Assembly (NCBI RefSeq): GCF_014192155.1
Contig: NZ_JACHXO010000008.1
Location: 124,001 to 188,000 of the forward strand
Source of the DNA: Roseateles terrae
GTDB lineage: Bacteria > Pseudomonadota > Gammaproteobacteria > Burkholderiales > Burkholderiaceae_C
DNA length: 64,000 bases
Direction: 5' to 3'
The position numbers and the translations under genes are program-made. Shown here one piece after another: positions 25,453 to 38,204 of the stretch. The notes under the pieces were generated by a model. The model had not been told where the DNA came from. It did no database searches and saw nothing but the letters and a program-made list of their open reading frames with translations. Within the stretch, counting starts at the first letter, position 1. Each line of letters begins with the position of its first letter.

Positions 25453-26370
25453 ATGACAACGCCCGCTTCGGCAGATCGCCAGGACCGACGCGTGATGGGC
25501 AGCGCCCCAAGCCAGGGCCGCATCCGCAACGCCATGAGCATTGACGTGGAAGACTACTTCCAGGTCAGCGCCTTTGCGCCCTATATCCAGCGCGGCGACT
25601 GGGACCACCGGGAATGCCGGGTGGAACGGAACGTCGGCCGCATCCTCGACCTGCTCGATGGCCGCGGCGTCAAGGCCACCTTTTTCACCCTGGGCTGGAT
25701 TGCCCAGCGATACCCGCAGCTGGTGCGGGACATCGTCGCACGCGGCCACGAACTGGCCAGCCACGGCTACGGGCACGAGCGCGCGAGCGACCTGAGCCCG
25801 ACCGCCTTCCGCGAGGACATCCTCAGCGCCAAGCATCTGCTGGAAGACCTGGGCGGTGTGGCGGTGAAGGGCTACCGGGCCCCCAGCTTCTCCATCGGTG
25901 AATCCAACCTGTGGGCCTTCGACGTGCTGGCCGACTGCGGCTATCGCTACAGCTCCAGCGTCTATCCAATCGAGCACGACCACTACGGCATGCCGGACTC
26001 GCCGCGCTTTGCCTACGAAGTGCGACCGGGCCTGATTGAAGTGCCGGTGACGACGCTGCGTTTTCGCGGTCGCAACTATCCCAGCAGCGGCGGCGGCTGG
26101 TTCCGCCTGCTGCCCTATGGCGTCACGCGCTGGATGATCGAGCGATTCAACCGCATCGAAGGCCGCAGTGCGGTGTTCTATTTCCATCCCTGGGAAATCG
26201 ACCCGGCGCAGCCACGCATCGACGGCATCGATGCCAAGACCCGCTTCCGCCATTACGTGAACATCGGTCGCACCGAAAGCCGTATTGAGCAGCTGCTGGC
26301 GGACTTCGAGTGGGCGCGCATGGACGAGCTCTTCCTGCCGTCGGCCGTGGATCAGCGGGAGGCCGCATGA
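25453..26370 (+). CDS. XrtA-system polysaccharide deacetylase (DUF3473)
   Basis: This carbohydrate esterase (NodB fold) removes acetyl groups from the polymer. The ATG at 25453 gives 305 residues; a GTG at 25411 overlapping the ATPase stop is the alternative. The catalytic Asp lies in MSIDVEDYFQ, and the metal-binding His pair is in HELASHGYGHER. KGYRAPSFSIGE follows. The C-terminal DUF3473 part (YPSSGGGWFRLLPYGVTRWMIERFNRIEGRSAVFYFHPWEID) marks the XrtA-specific family (TIGR03006 type). Its stop overlaps the next start (ATGA). Confidence 0.93.
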   Translation: MTTPASADRQDRRVMGSAPSQGRIRNAMSIDVEDYFQVSAFAPYIQRGDWDHRECRVERNVGRILDLLDGRGVKATFFTLGWIAQRYPQLVRDIVARGHELASHGYGHERASDLSPTAFREDILSAKHLLEDLGGVAVKGYRAPSFSIGESNLWAFDVLADCGYRYSSSVYPIEHDHYGMPDSPRFAYEVRPGLIEVPVTTLRFRGRNYPSSGGGWFRLLPYGVTRWMIERFNRIEGRSAVFYFHPWEIDPAQPRIDGIDAKTRFRHYVNIGRTESRIEQLLADFEWARMDELFLPSAVDQREAA

Positions 26371-27401
26371 TCGTCCGGCGTCTGGCTCTGGGTGACGCCG
26401 AGACCGCGCGTCGGTGGGATGCGTTTGTGCAGGCCTGCCCGCAGGCCTCGTTCTTTCATCTCAGCGCCTGGCAGGGCATCCTTCGCCGGCAGTTCGGCCA
26501 TGAGGGCTACTTCTTCTATGCGGAGCGGGACGGCCGTATCGAAGGTGTGCTGCCGCTGGCGGAGAACAAGAGCCGTCTCTTTGGCCATGCGCTGGTGAGC
26601 CTGCCGTTCGCGGTCTATGGCGGTGTGGCGGCGCAGACGCCGGAAGCGGCGCAGGCGCTGGAAGCCGAGGCCCAGAGGACGGCGCAGGCGCTGAAGGTCG
26701 AGCATCTGGAGATGCGCAACACGACCCGCCGCCATGAGGACTGGCCGCATCAGGATCTCTACGTCACCTTCCGCAAGGAGATCCTGCCCGAGGAAGAGGC
26801 CAACATGCTGGCCATTCCGCGCAAGCAGCGGGCCATGGTGCGCAAGGGCATCAAGAACAACCTGCGCTCGGAGATCGACACCGGTGTGGACCGCTTCTTC
26901 GCGCTGTATGCCGACAATGTGCATCGCCATGGCACGCCGGCCATGCCGCGCCGCTACTTCCAGGCGCTGCTCGATGCGTTCGGGGATGCGGCCGAGGTGC
27001 TGGTGGTCAGCAGCGAGCAGGGGGAGCCGCTCTCCGCTGTGCTGAGCTTCTACTTCCGCGACGAAGTGCTGCCGTATTACGCGGGGGACGCCGTCGCTGC
27101 GCGGGACCTCGCCGCCAACGACTTCAAATACTGGGAGCTGATGCGCCGCGCCTGCGCCCGGGGGCTGAAGGTGTTCGATTACGGCCGCAGCAAGCAGGGC
27201 ACCGGGTCCTTCGCCTTCAAGAAGAACTGGGGCTTTGAGCCGACGCCGCTGCATTACGAATACTGCCTCTACCGCCGCGAAGCGGTGCCACAGAACAATC
27301 CCAGCAACGCCAAGTACCAGCTGATGATCAAGGCCTGGCGCCGCCTGCCGCTGGGTGTGGCCAACTGGCTGGGCCCGCACATCGTGCGCAGCCTGGGCTG
27401 A
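26367..27401 (+). CDS. FemAB-like XrtA-system protein
   Basis: The product is 344 residues. It has the GNAT-like FemAB fold: W-x-AFVQACPQASFFHLSAWQGILRR near the start, then SLPFAVYGGV, KQRAMVRKGIKNNL and a C-terminal FDYGRSKQGTGSFAFKKNWGFEP. Family members usually transfer amino acids from aminoacyl-tRNA. In XrtA loci (TIGR03019 type) they may add an amino-acid substituent to the polymer, but this is not proven. It overlaps the deacetylase stop by four bases. Confidence 0.9.
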   Translation: MIVRRLALGDAETARRWDAFVQACPQASFFHLSAWQGILRRQFGHEGYFFYAERDGRIEGVLPLAENKSRLFGHALVSLPFAVYGGVAAQTPEAAQALEAEAQRTAQALKVEHLEMRNTTRRHEDWPHQDLYVTFRKEILPEEEANMLAIPRKQRAMVRKGIKNNLRSEIDTGVDRFFALYADNVHRHGTPAMPRRYFQALLDAFGDAAEVLVVSSEQGEPLSAVLSFYFRDEVLPYYAGDAVAARDLAANDFKYWELMRRACARGLKVFDYGRSKQGTGSFAFKKNWGFEPTPLHYEYCLYRREAVPQNNPSNAKYQLMIKAWRRLPLGVANWLGPHIVRSLG

Positions 27402-27411
27402 AGGACGCGCC

Positions 27412-31552
<4,141 letters not shown>

Positions 31553-31565
31553 CGGGAACAGCACC

Positions 31566-33482
31566 ATGTGCGGAATCAGTGGCATCTTCGACACCCGGGG
31601 CCGGCGCGACTTTGACGCCGCCCTGATGCATCGCATCAACGACACGCTGCATCATCGCGGGCCGGACGAGGGCTCCATCCACCTGCAGCCGGGGCTCGGC
31701 TTCGGGCATCGGCGGCTGTCCATCATCGACATCGCCACCGGCCAGCAGCCGCTGTTCAATGCCCAGGGCACGGTGGGCATCGTCTTCAATGGCGAGATCT
31801 ACAACTACCAGTCGCTGATGGCCGAGCTGCAGGCGCTGGGCTATGTCTTCCGCACCCGCAGCGACACCGAGGTGATTGTGCATGCGTGGTCGGCCTGGGG
31901 GGAGGACTGCGTGCAGCGTCTGCGCGGCATGTTTGCCTTTGTACTGTGGGACCAGGCGCGGGACGTGCTCTTCATGGCCCGCGACCGCCTGGGCGTGAAG
32001 CCGATGTTCTATGCGCTGCTGGACGATGGCGCGCTGGTGTTCGGCTCGGAGCTGAAGGCGCTGATGGCCCATCCGCAGTTGCGCCGCGACATCGACCCGC
32101 AGGCGGTGGAAGAGTACTTTGCGCTGGGCTATGTGGCCGAGCCGCGCACCGTCTTTCGTCAGGCACTGAAGCTGCCGCCGGGCCACACGCTGGTGGTGCG
32201 CCGCGGTGAGGCGCTCGGCCAGCCACGCCGCTACTGGGATGTGAACTTCACCCTCGATGCCCGCATCGATGAAGTGCAGGCCCAGGAGGAGTTGCTCCGC
32301 CGCCTGCGCGAATCGGTGAAGCTGCGCATGATCGCCGAAGTGCCGCTGGGCGCCTTCCTCTCCGGTGGTGTCGATTCCAGCGCCGTGGTGGCCATGATGG
32401 CCGGCGAGAGCGCCCATCCGGTCAAGACCTGCTCGATGGCCTTTGATGATCCGGCCTACAACGAGTCCGAATTCGCCCGTCAGGTGGCCGACCGCTATCA
32501 CACCGAACATCATGTCGAAACGGTGCAGAGTGACGACTTCGATCTGATCGACACCCTCGCGCGCCTCTACGACGAGCCGTATGCCGACAGCTCCGCCATT
32601 CCCACCTATCGGGTCTGCCAGCTGGCGCGCAAGCATGTGACGGTGGCGCTGTCCGGCGACGGGGGCGACGAGAGCTTCGGCGGCTACCGCCGCTACCGGC
32701 TGCATATGATGGAAGAGCGCATGCGCGCCAGCCTGCCGCTGGGCCTGCGCCGTCCGCTGTTCGGCACGCTCGGCCGGCTCTATCCCAAAGCCGACTGGGC
32801 ACCGCGTGTCTTCCGCGCCAAGACTACCTTCCAGGCGCTGGCCCGCAATTCGGTGGAGGCTTATTTCCACACCATGTCGGTCATCCGTGACCACGAGCGG
32901 ATGCCGCTCTACAGCGCGCGCTTCAAGTCCGAGCTGGGCGGCTACAACGCCCGCGAGCTGTTCCTGCGGCACGCGGAGCGGGCCAACACCGACGATCCGC
33001 TGGCAATGATCCAGTACATCGACCTGCACACCTACCTGGTGGGCGACATCAACACCAAGGTGGACCGCGCCTCGATGGCGCATTCGCTGGAAGTGCGCGA
33101 GCCGCTGATGGACCATCCGCTGGTGGAATGGCTGGCCACGCTGCCGTCCCACCTCAAGCTGCGCGGGGGCGAGGGCAAGTACCTCTTCAAGAAGTCGCTC
33201 GAGCCGCATCTGCCGAACGACGTGCTCTACCGTCCCAAGATGGGATTCGCGGTGCCGCTGGCCCGCTGGTTCCGCGGACCGTTGCGGCAGCGGGTGCGCA
33301 GCTCGCTGCTGGGAGGGCCGCTGGCCGATTCCGGCTGGTTCGACCTGCAGACCATCGGGCAGATGGTGGAGCAGCATGAGAACGGCAGCCGCGATCACAG
33401 CACGCCGCTGTGGACGCTGCTGATGTATGACGCCTTCCTGCGCAACGTCATGGGCATGGCGCCGATGCGCCAGGCGGCCTGA
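31566..33482 (+). CDS. XrtA-system amidotransferase (asparagine synthase family)
   Basis: The product is 638 residues. It has an N-terminal class II glutamine amidotransferase domain, with nucleophile Cys2 exposed after Met removal (MCGISGIFDTRG) and the conserved HHRGPDEGS and FNGEIYNY. The C-terminal synthetase domain carries the ATP pyrophosphatase motif SGGVDSS at about 266-272 and SGDGGDESFGGYRRY. Members of the TIGR03108-type family are thought to amidate a uronic acid or similar group of the exopolysaccharide rather than make asparagine. The genomic context favours that reading. Confidence 0.93.
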   Translation: MCGISGIFDTRGRRDFDAALMHRINDTLHHRGPDEGSIHLQPGLGFGHRRLSIIDIATGQQPLFNAQGTVGIVFNGEIYNYQSLMAELQALGYVFRTRSDTEVIVHAWSAWGEDCVQRLRGMFAFVLWDQARDVLFMARDRLGVKPMFYALLDDGALVFGSELKALMAHPQLRRDIDPQAVEEYFALGYVAEPRTVFRQALKLPPGHTLVVRRGEALGQPRRYWDVNFTLDARIDEVQAQEELLRRLRESVKLRMIAEVPLGAFLSGGVDSSAVVAMMAGESAHPVKTCSMAFDDPAYNESEFARQVADRYHTEHHVETVQSDDFDLIDTLARLYDEPYADSSAIPTYRVCQLARKHVTVALSGDGGDESFGGYRRYRLHMMEERMRASLPLGLRRPLFGTLGRLYPKADWAPRVFRAKTTFQALARNSVEAYFHTMSVIRDHERMPLYSARFKSELGGYNARELFLRHAERANTDDPLAMIQYIDLHTYLVGDINTKVDRASMAHSLEVREPLMDHPLVEWLATLPSHLKLRGGEGKYLFKKSLEPHLPNDVLYRPKMGFAVPLARWFRGPLRQRVRSSLLGGPLADSGWFDLQTIGQMVEQHENGSRDHSTPLWTLLMYDAFLRNVMGMAPMRQAA

Positions 33483-33510
33483 CCCGCTGACGGCACTGGA
33501 TGCGCACTGC

Positions 33511-34707
33511 ATGAAGATCCTCTACCACCACCGCACGGCGTCCAAGGACGGCCAGGCGGTCCATATCGAAGAGATGATTGCCTCGCTGCGTGCCCTCGGG
33601 CACGAGGTGCGGGTCGTGGCGCCGGGCGGGGAATCCGCCCCGCAGGACAAGGCGCGCATGGGCGACGATGTCGGCTGGGTGCAGCGTCTGCGGGCCCGGC
33701 TGCCCAAGTGGGTGTATGAGCTGCTGGAGCTGGGATATTCGCTGCTGGCCTACCGGCGCCTGGCACAGGCCGCGCGGGAGTTCCGGCCCGATGCCATCTA
33801 CGAACGCTACAACCTCTACCTGCTGGCCGGGCTGCTGCTCAAGCGCCGCACCGGCCTGCCGCTGCTGCTGGAAGTGAATGCACCGCTGGCCGATGAGCGC
33901 GAGCGCTTCGGCGGTCTGGCGTTGCCGCGTCTGGCCCGCTGGGCCGAGGGGGTGGTCTGGCGCGGTGCCGACATGGTGCTGCCGGTCACCCGCGTGCTGG
34001 GGGAGATGGTCGCCGCACGCGGTGTGCCACAGGACCGGCTGATGGTGGTGCCCAACGGCATCAACCAGGAACACTTTGCAGAAGCGCCATCGCCGCAGGC
34101 CGCCAAGGCACAGCTCGACTGGCCGGATGCGCTGGTGCTGGGCTTCACCGGCTTCGTGCGGGACTGGCATGGCATGGACCGCGTGATCCGCTGGATGGCC
34201 AGCCCGTCCGCACCGGTCAATGCCCGGCTGCTGCTGGTGGGCGACGGACCCGCGCGGGAGGACCTGGAAGCACTGGCACGGTCCCTGAACCTGGGTGAGC
34301 GGGTGCGCTTCACCGGTGTGATTTCCCGAGACGATGTGCCGCGGCATGTCGCCGCCTTTGACATCGCGCTGCAGCCGGCGGTGGTGGCCTATGCCTCGCC
34401 GCTGAAGCTGTTCGAGTATCTGGCCCTGTCGAAGGCCATCGTGGCGCCCCGTCAGCCCAACATCGAAGAGGTGCTGGAAGACGGCCGCAATGCGCTGCTG
34501 TTCGACCCGGCCCAGCCCGACGCGCTGGAAGCACTGCTGGCGCGGCTGGCCCATGACGCCACGCTGCGCGAGCAGCTCGGGCAGGGCGCCGGCGCCACCA
34601 TCGCGCGGCTGAACCTCACCTGGCTGGGCAATGCCGAGCGGGTGGTGGCGCTGGCCCGGTCGCTGCGGGACGCCCCCGCATCGACGCTGGGCGATGCCAA
34701 GGCGTGA
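33511..34707 (+). CDS. Glycosyltransferase, GT4 type (XrtA-associated)
   Basis: The product is 398 residues. It starts MKILYHHRTASKDGQAVHIEEMIASLRALGH, found in the third XrtA-linked glycosyltransferase family (TIGR04063-like). DAIYERYNLYLLAGLLLKRR and EVNAPLADERERFGGL are in the acceptor half. The donor half has VLGFTGFVRDWHGMDRVI, LVGDGPAREDL and ASPLKLFEYLALSKAIVAPRQPNIEEVLEDG, with the expected Glu of GT4 enzymes. It lies 28 bases after the amidotransferase gene. Confidence 0.9.
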   Translation: MKILYHHRTASKDGQAVHIEEMIASLRALGHEVRVVAPGGESAPQDKARMGDDVGWVQRLRARLPKWVYELLELGYSLLAYRRLAQAAREFRPDAIYERYNLYLLAGLLLKRRTGLPLLLEVNAPLADERERFGGLALPRLARWAEGVVWRGADMVLPVTRVLGEMVAARGVPQDRLMVVPNGINQEHFAEAPSPQAAKAQLDWPDALVLGFTGFVRDWHGMDRVIRWMASPSAPVNARLLLVGDGPAREDLEALARSLNLGERVRFTGVISRDDVPRHVAAFDIALQPAVVAYASPLKLFEYLALSKAIVAPRQPNIEEVLEDGRNALLFDPAQPDALEALLARLAHDATLREQLGQGAGATIARLNLTWLGNAERVVALARSLRDAPASTLGDAKA

Positions 34708-34723
34708 GGGGACAGGCACGGCC

Positions 34724-35929
34724 ATGCTGAAGATCCTGACCTTCTCCACGCTGTATCCCAGCGCTGAAATGCCCAGCCACGGCATCTTTGTGGAAACCCG
34801 TCTGCGTCATCTGGTCGCTTCCGGCCAGGTGCAGGCGAAGGTGATCGCGCCGGTGCCCTGGTTCCCGTTCAAGGGCGAGCGCTTCGGTGAATACGGGAAG
34901 TTTGCCGCCACGCCGACGGCGGAGCATCGCCATGGCCTGTCGGTGACGCATCCGCGCTTCATCCGGCTGCCCAAGGTGGGCATGAGCAGCGCGCCCTACA
35001 CCCTGGCCTGGACGGCGCTGCGCGAAGCCCGTCGGCTGCAGCGCGAAGGCTTTGACTTTGACCTGATCGACGCTCACTACTTCTATCCCGATGGGGTGGC
35101 GGCGGCCATGGTGGCGCGGGCGCTGGACAAGCCGCTGGTCATCACCGCCCGCGGCACCGACATCAACCTGATCCCGGCCTACACCCTGCCGCGCAAGATG
35201 ATCCTGCGGGCTGCGCGACAGGCCGACGGCATGGTCACCGTCTGCGCGGCCTTGAAGGACGAACTGGTGCAGCTGGGCGGAGAGGCGGACAAGATCCAGG
35301 TGCTGCGCAATGGCGTGGACCTGGCGCTGTTCCACCCGGGCGGCCGCGATGCCTGCCGCCAGCAGCTGGGTCTGGCCCCGGGCCGCTTCACGCTGGCGTC
35401 GGTGGGCCACCTGATCGAACGCAAGGCGCATGACCTGGTCATCGGCGCGCTGCCGCAGCTGACCGATGTGGATTTGCTGATTGCCGGCAGCGGACCGGAA
35501 GAGGGCGCCTTGCGCCGTCAGGCCGCCGACCTGGGCGTGGCCGACCGGGTGCGCTTCCTCGGGCCCTTGCCGCAGGCGCGCCTGCGCGAGGTGTATGCCG
35601 GCGTGGATGCCCTGGTGCTGGCGTCCAGCCGCGAAGGTTGGGCCAATGTGCTGCTGGAGGCGATGGCCTGCGGCACGCCGGTGGCCGCGTCCAATGTGTG
35701 GGGCACGCCGGAAGTGGTGAGCGGTCCGGAAGCCGGGGAGTTGATGCCGGAACGCACCGCCGCAGGCGTTGCCGCGGCAGTGCGCCAGTTGCGCGCGGAG
35801 CCGCGCGATCGGGCGGTGACGCGCCGTTATGCCGAGCAGTTCTCCTGGGACACGACCACCCAGGGTCAGATCGACTTGTTCCAGCGGATCCTCGCCGCTC
35901 GGGGAATGCCGGAGTTCCGTCATGCGTGA
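34724..35929 (+). CDS. Glycosyltransferase, GT4 type
   Basis: The product is 401 residues. The N-terminal motif MLKILTFSTLYPSAEMPSHGIFVETRLRHL, the acceptor-side DLIDAHYFYPDGVAAAMVARAL and TARGTDINLIP, and the donor-side SVGHLIERKAHDLVI, IAGSGPEEGALRR and SSREGWANVLLEAMACGTPVAASNVWGTPE identify a GT4 enzyme. This type is common in Burkholderiales exopolysaccharide loci. The ATG at 34724 lies 16 bases after the previous stop. Its end overlaps the next start by eight bases. Confidence 0.9.
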   Translation: MLKILTFSTLYPSAEMPSHGIFVETRLRHLVASGQVQAKVIAPVPWFPFKGERFGEYGKFAATPTAEHRHGLSVTHPRFIRLPKVGMSSAPYTLAWTALREARRLQREGFDFDLIDAHYFYPDGVAAAMVARALDKPLVITARGTDINLIPAYTLPRKMILRAARQADGMVTVCAALKDELVQLGGEADKIQVLRNGVDLALFHPGGRDACRQQLGLAPGRFTLASVGHLIERKAHDLVIGALPQLTDVDLLIAGSGPEEGALRRQAADLGVADRVRFLGPLPQARLREVYAGVDALVLASSREGWANVLLEAMACGTPVAASNVWGTPEVVSGPEAGELMPERTAAGVAAAVRQLRAEPRDRAVTRRYAEQFSWDTTTQGQIDLFQRILAARGMPEFRHA

Positions 35930-37238
35930 CCTGATCATGCTGGCCCTGTTTTCGCTGCTCATCTGGAAGACGATGAAGGAGCCGATCTGGGGCGTGCTCG
36001 GCTGGGTCTGGATGGGGGTGATGAACCCTCACCGGCTGGCCTACGGCTGGGCGCACGATGCGCCGTGGTCGATGGTGATTGCGCTGGCGCTGTTCATGAG
36101 CCTGATCGTGCACCGGGACAAGCTGACCCGGTTCCCGGTCAACGGGGTGACGGTGCTGCTGCTGATCTGGATCCTCTGGATCGGCGTCTCGCCCTTGATC
36201 CACTCGTTCTATCCCGAGAGGGAATTCGCGCCGTGGTCCCGTGCCTTCAAGGTGGTGCTGATGGTGCTGGTGTCGATGCTGGTGGTGCAGCGGCGGCGGG
36301 ACCTGGACTGGCTGGCGCTGGTGCTGGTGATCTCCATCGGGTATTACGGGATCAAGGGCGGGCTGTTCACCGTCATGACCGGCGGTGCGGCGCGGGTGTG
36401 GGGGCCGGAGGGCTCCTTCATCGAGGACAACAATTCGCTGGCGCTGGCCACCATCATGACGGTGCCGCTGATCCGCTATCTGCAGTTGCAGGCCACCAAA
36501 CGCTGGCAGCGGAATCTGGCGCTGGGAGCGATGCTGCTGTGCATGGCCTCGGCGGTGGGCTCACAGTCCCGCGGGGCCTTTCTGGCGATCTGCGCCATGT
36601 CCTTCTTCATGTGGCTCAAGAGCCGCAACAAGCTGCCGCTGGCGATCGTGGTGCTGGTGGCCCTGCCGCTGATCTTCGTCTTCATGCCGGACAGCTGGAC
36701 CGACCGCATGGAGACGATCAAGACCTATGACCAGGACGGCTCGGCGATGGGCCGCATCAATGCCTGGCAGACCGCCTGGCGACTGGCAGTGGACCTGTTC
36801 CCGCTGGGCGGTGGCTTCACCGTGCCGGGGCCGGCGGCCTTCGCCAAATATGCGCCGGACCCGACGATTCCGCTGACGGCCCACAGCATCTATTTCCAGG
36901 CGCTGGGCGAGCACGGTTTCATGGGCCTGTTCCTGTTCCTGGGCATCTTCTTCCTCACCTGGCGGCGGGCGACCCGCCTGATCCGTGCGACGAAGAATGT
37001 GCCGGAGTTGCAGTGGGCGCGGGACCTCGCCGCCATGTGTCAGGTCGGCCTGATCGGTTATGCGACCGGCGGCGCTTTCCTGAGCCTGGTCTATTTCGAC
37101 ATGCCGTATTACCTCGTGCTGATGGTGGTGGCGCTCGACCGCATCGTGGCCAAGGAGATGGATGCGCGCACCAAGGCCGACGTGGCGGCCGGCATCCGGC
37201 CGGTGAATGTGCATTCGCCGTATTGGGGAGGCACCTGA
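35922..37238 (+). CDS. O-antigen ligase/polymerase-like membrane protein (XrtA-associated)
   Basis: The product is 438 residues with about ten to eleven membrane helices. It matches the exosortase-A-linked O-ligase family (TIGR03097 type), including the start MRDLIMLALFSLLIWKTMKEPIWGVLGWVWMGVMNPHRLAYG. The Wzy/WaaL-type periplasmic loop includes SQSRGAFLA, AHSIYFQALGEHGFMGL and the preceding GGGFTVPGP. It should polymerise or ligate lipid-linked repeat units at the periplasmic face. The ATG overlaps the preceding gene (ATGCGTGA), and the stop overlaps the next start (TGATG). Confidence 0.92.
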   Translation: MRDLIMLALFSLLIWKTMKEPIWGVLGWVWMGVMNPHRLAYGWAHDAPWSMVIALALFMSLIVHRDKLTRFPVNGVTVLLLIWILWIGVSPLIHSFYPEREFAPWSRAFKVVLMVLVSMLVVQRRRDLDWLALVLVISIGYYGIKGGLFTVMTGGAARVWGPEGSFIEDNNSLALATIMTVPLIRYLQLQATKRWQRNLALGAMLLCMASAVGSQSRGAFLAICAMSFFMWLKSRNKLPLAIVVLVALPLIFVFMPDSWTDRMETIKTYDQDGSAMGRINAWQTAWRLAVDLFPLGGGFTVPGPAAFAKYAPDPTIPLTAHSIYFQALGEHGFMGLFLFLGIFFLTWRRATRLIRATKNVPELQWARDLAAMCQVGLIGYATGGAFLSLVYFDMPYYLVLMVVALDRIVAKEMDARTKADVAAGIRPVNVHSPYWGGT

Positions 37239-38200
37239 TGCTGGCGTCGCTGAGCTTGCTGGGCTGGCCGGGCGGTGCGCCGGCGCTGAGCATCCTGATC
37301 TATCACCGGGTGCTGCCCGCGCCAGACCCGCTGCGGCCCGGCGAGATCGACGCCGCGCTGTTCGAGGCGCAGGTGCGCTTCCTGGCGCGGCATTTCACGC
37401 TGATGACGGTGTCGGACGCGGCGAAGGCCCTGCGCGAAGGCCGTCTGCCGCGGCGCGCGGCCTGCATCACCTTTGACGATGGGTATGCGGACAACCTGAC
37501 CGTCGCACATCCCCTCCTGTCCCGTCTGGGGGCGCCCGCCACATTGTTCGTGGCGACCGGATATCTGAACGGCGGGCGCATGTTCAGCGACACCGTCATT
37601 GAATTCGTGCGCAAGGCGCAGGGCCCGACGCTCAATCTGAGCGGCATCGGCATGGGCACTCACGCGATCAGCACGGCGGAAGAACGGCTGATGGCCATCA
37701 CTGCGCTGCAGGTGCAACTGAAGTACCTCGCGCCGCAGGAGCGCGATGCCAAGGTGCAGCAGATGCTGGCGGCCCATCCGGTGGGTGCGCTGCCGGACGA
37801 CCTGATGCTGACGGATGACCAGCTGCGGCAGTGGGCGGCGGCGGGCCATGAGGTGGGCGGCCATACGGTCGATCACACGGTGCTCACCACGCTGACGCCA
37901 GATGCGGCGCGTGAACAGGTGCAGACGGGGCGGGCCTGCCTGGAGCGGCTGACGGGGGTGCCGGTGCGCAGCTTCGCGTATCCCAACGGGCGGCCGGCGC
38001 GGGACTATGACGCGACCCATGCAGCCATGCTGCGTGAACTGGGATTCGAGGCGGCGGTGTCGACCGCTGCCGGCGTGGCGAGGCCGGGCGCCGATCCGTT
38101 CCAGTTGCCGCGCTATACGCCGTGGGGCCGCTCCATCACGATGTTTGCGGCGCGCATGATGCGCAATGCCCGGATGGGCGGGCCTGCGGCGCTCGTTTGA
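37238..38200 (+). CDS. Second polysaccharide deacetylase of the locus
   Basis: The product is 320 residues with the NodB fold: ILIYHRVLPAPDP, then the catalytic and metal-binding ITFDDGYADN (Asp-Asp), HEVGGHTVDHTVL with the His pair, and FAYPNGRPARDYD. There is no clear signal peptide, only a moderately hydrophobic N-terminus (MLASLSLLGWPGGAPAL), so localisation is uncertain. It differs from the DUF3473 enzyme at 25453 and likely acts at another stage or position on the polymer. It ends the run and is convergent with the efflux operon, four bases away. Confidence 0.88.
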   Translation: MLASLSLLGWPGGAPALSILIYHRVLPAPDPLRPGEIDAALFEAQVRFLARHFTLMTVSDAAKALREGRLPRRAACITFDDGYADNLTVAHPLLSRLGAPATLFVATGYLNGGRMFSDTVIEFVRKAQGPTLNLSGIGMGTHAISTAEERLMAITALQVQLKYLAPQERDAKVQQMLAAHPVGALPDDLMLTDDQLRQWAAAGHEVGGHTVDHTVLTTLTPDAAREQVQTGRACLERLTGVPVRSFAYPNGRPARDYDATHAAMLRELGFEAAVSTAAGVARPGADPFQLPRYTPWGRSITMFAARMMRNARMGGPAALV

Positions 38201-38204
38201 GCCG

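Noticed and set aside
23246-25510. Very long open frame on the minus strand across the barrel and ATPase genes (also 111-1799, 31473-33512, 44140-46209 and similar)
   Set aside because: Shadow frames of real genes caused by high GC and strong codon bias; no family-like sequence, and the true genes lie on the other strand.
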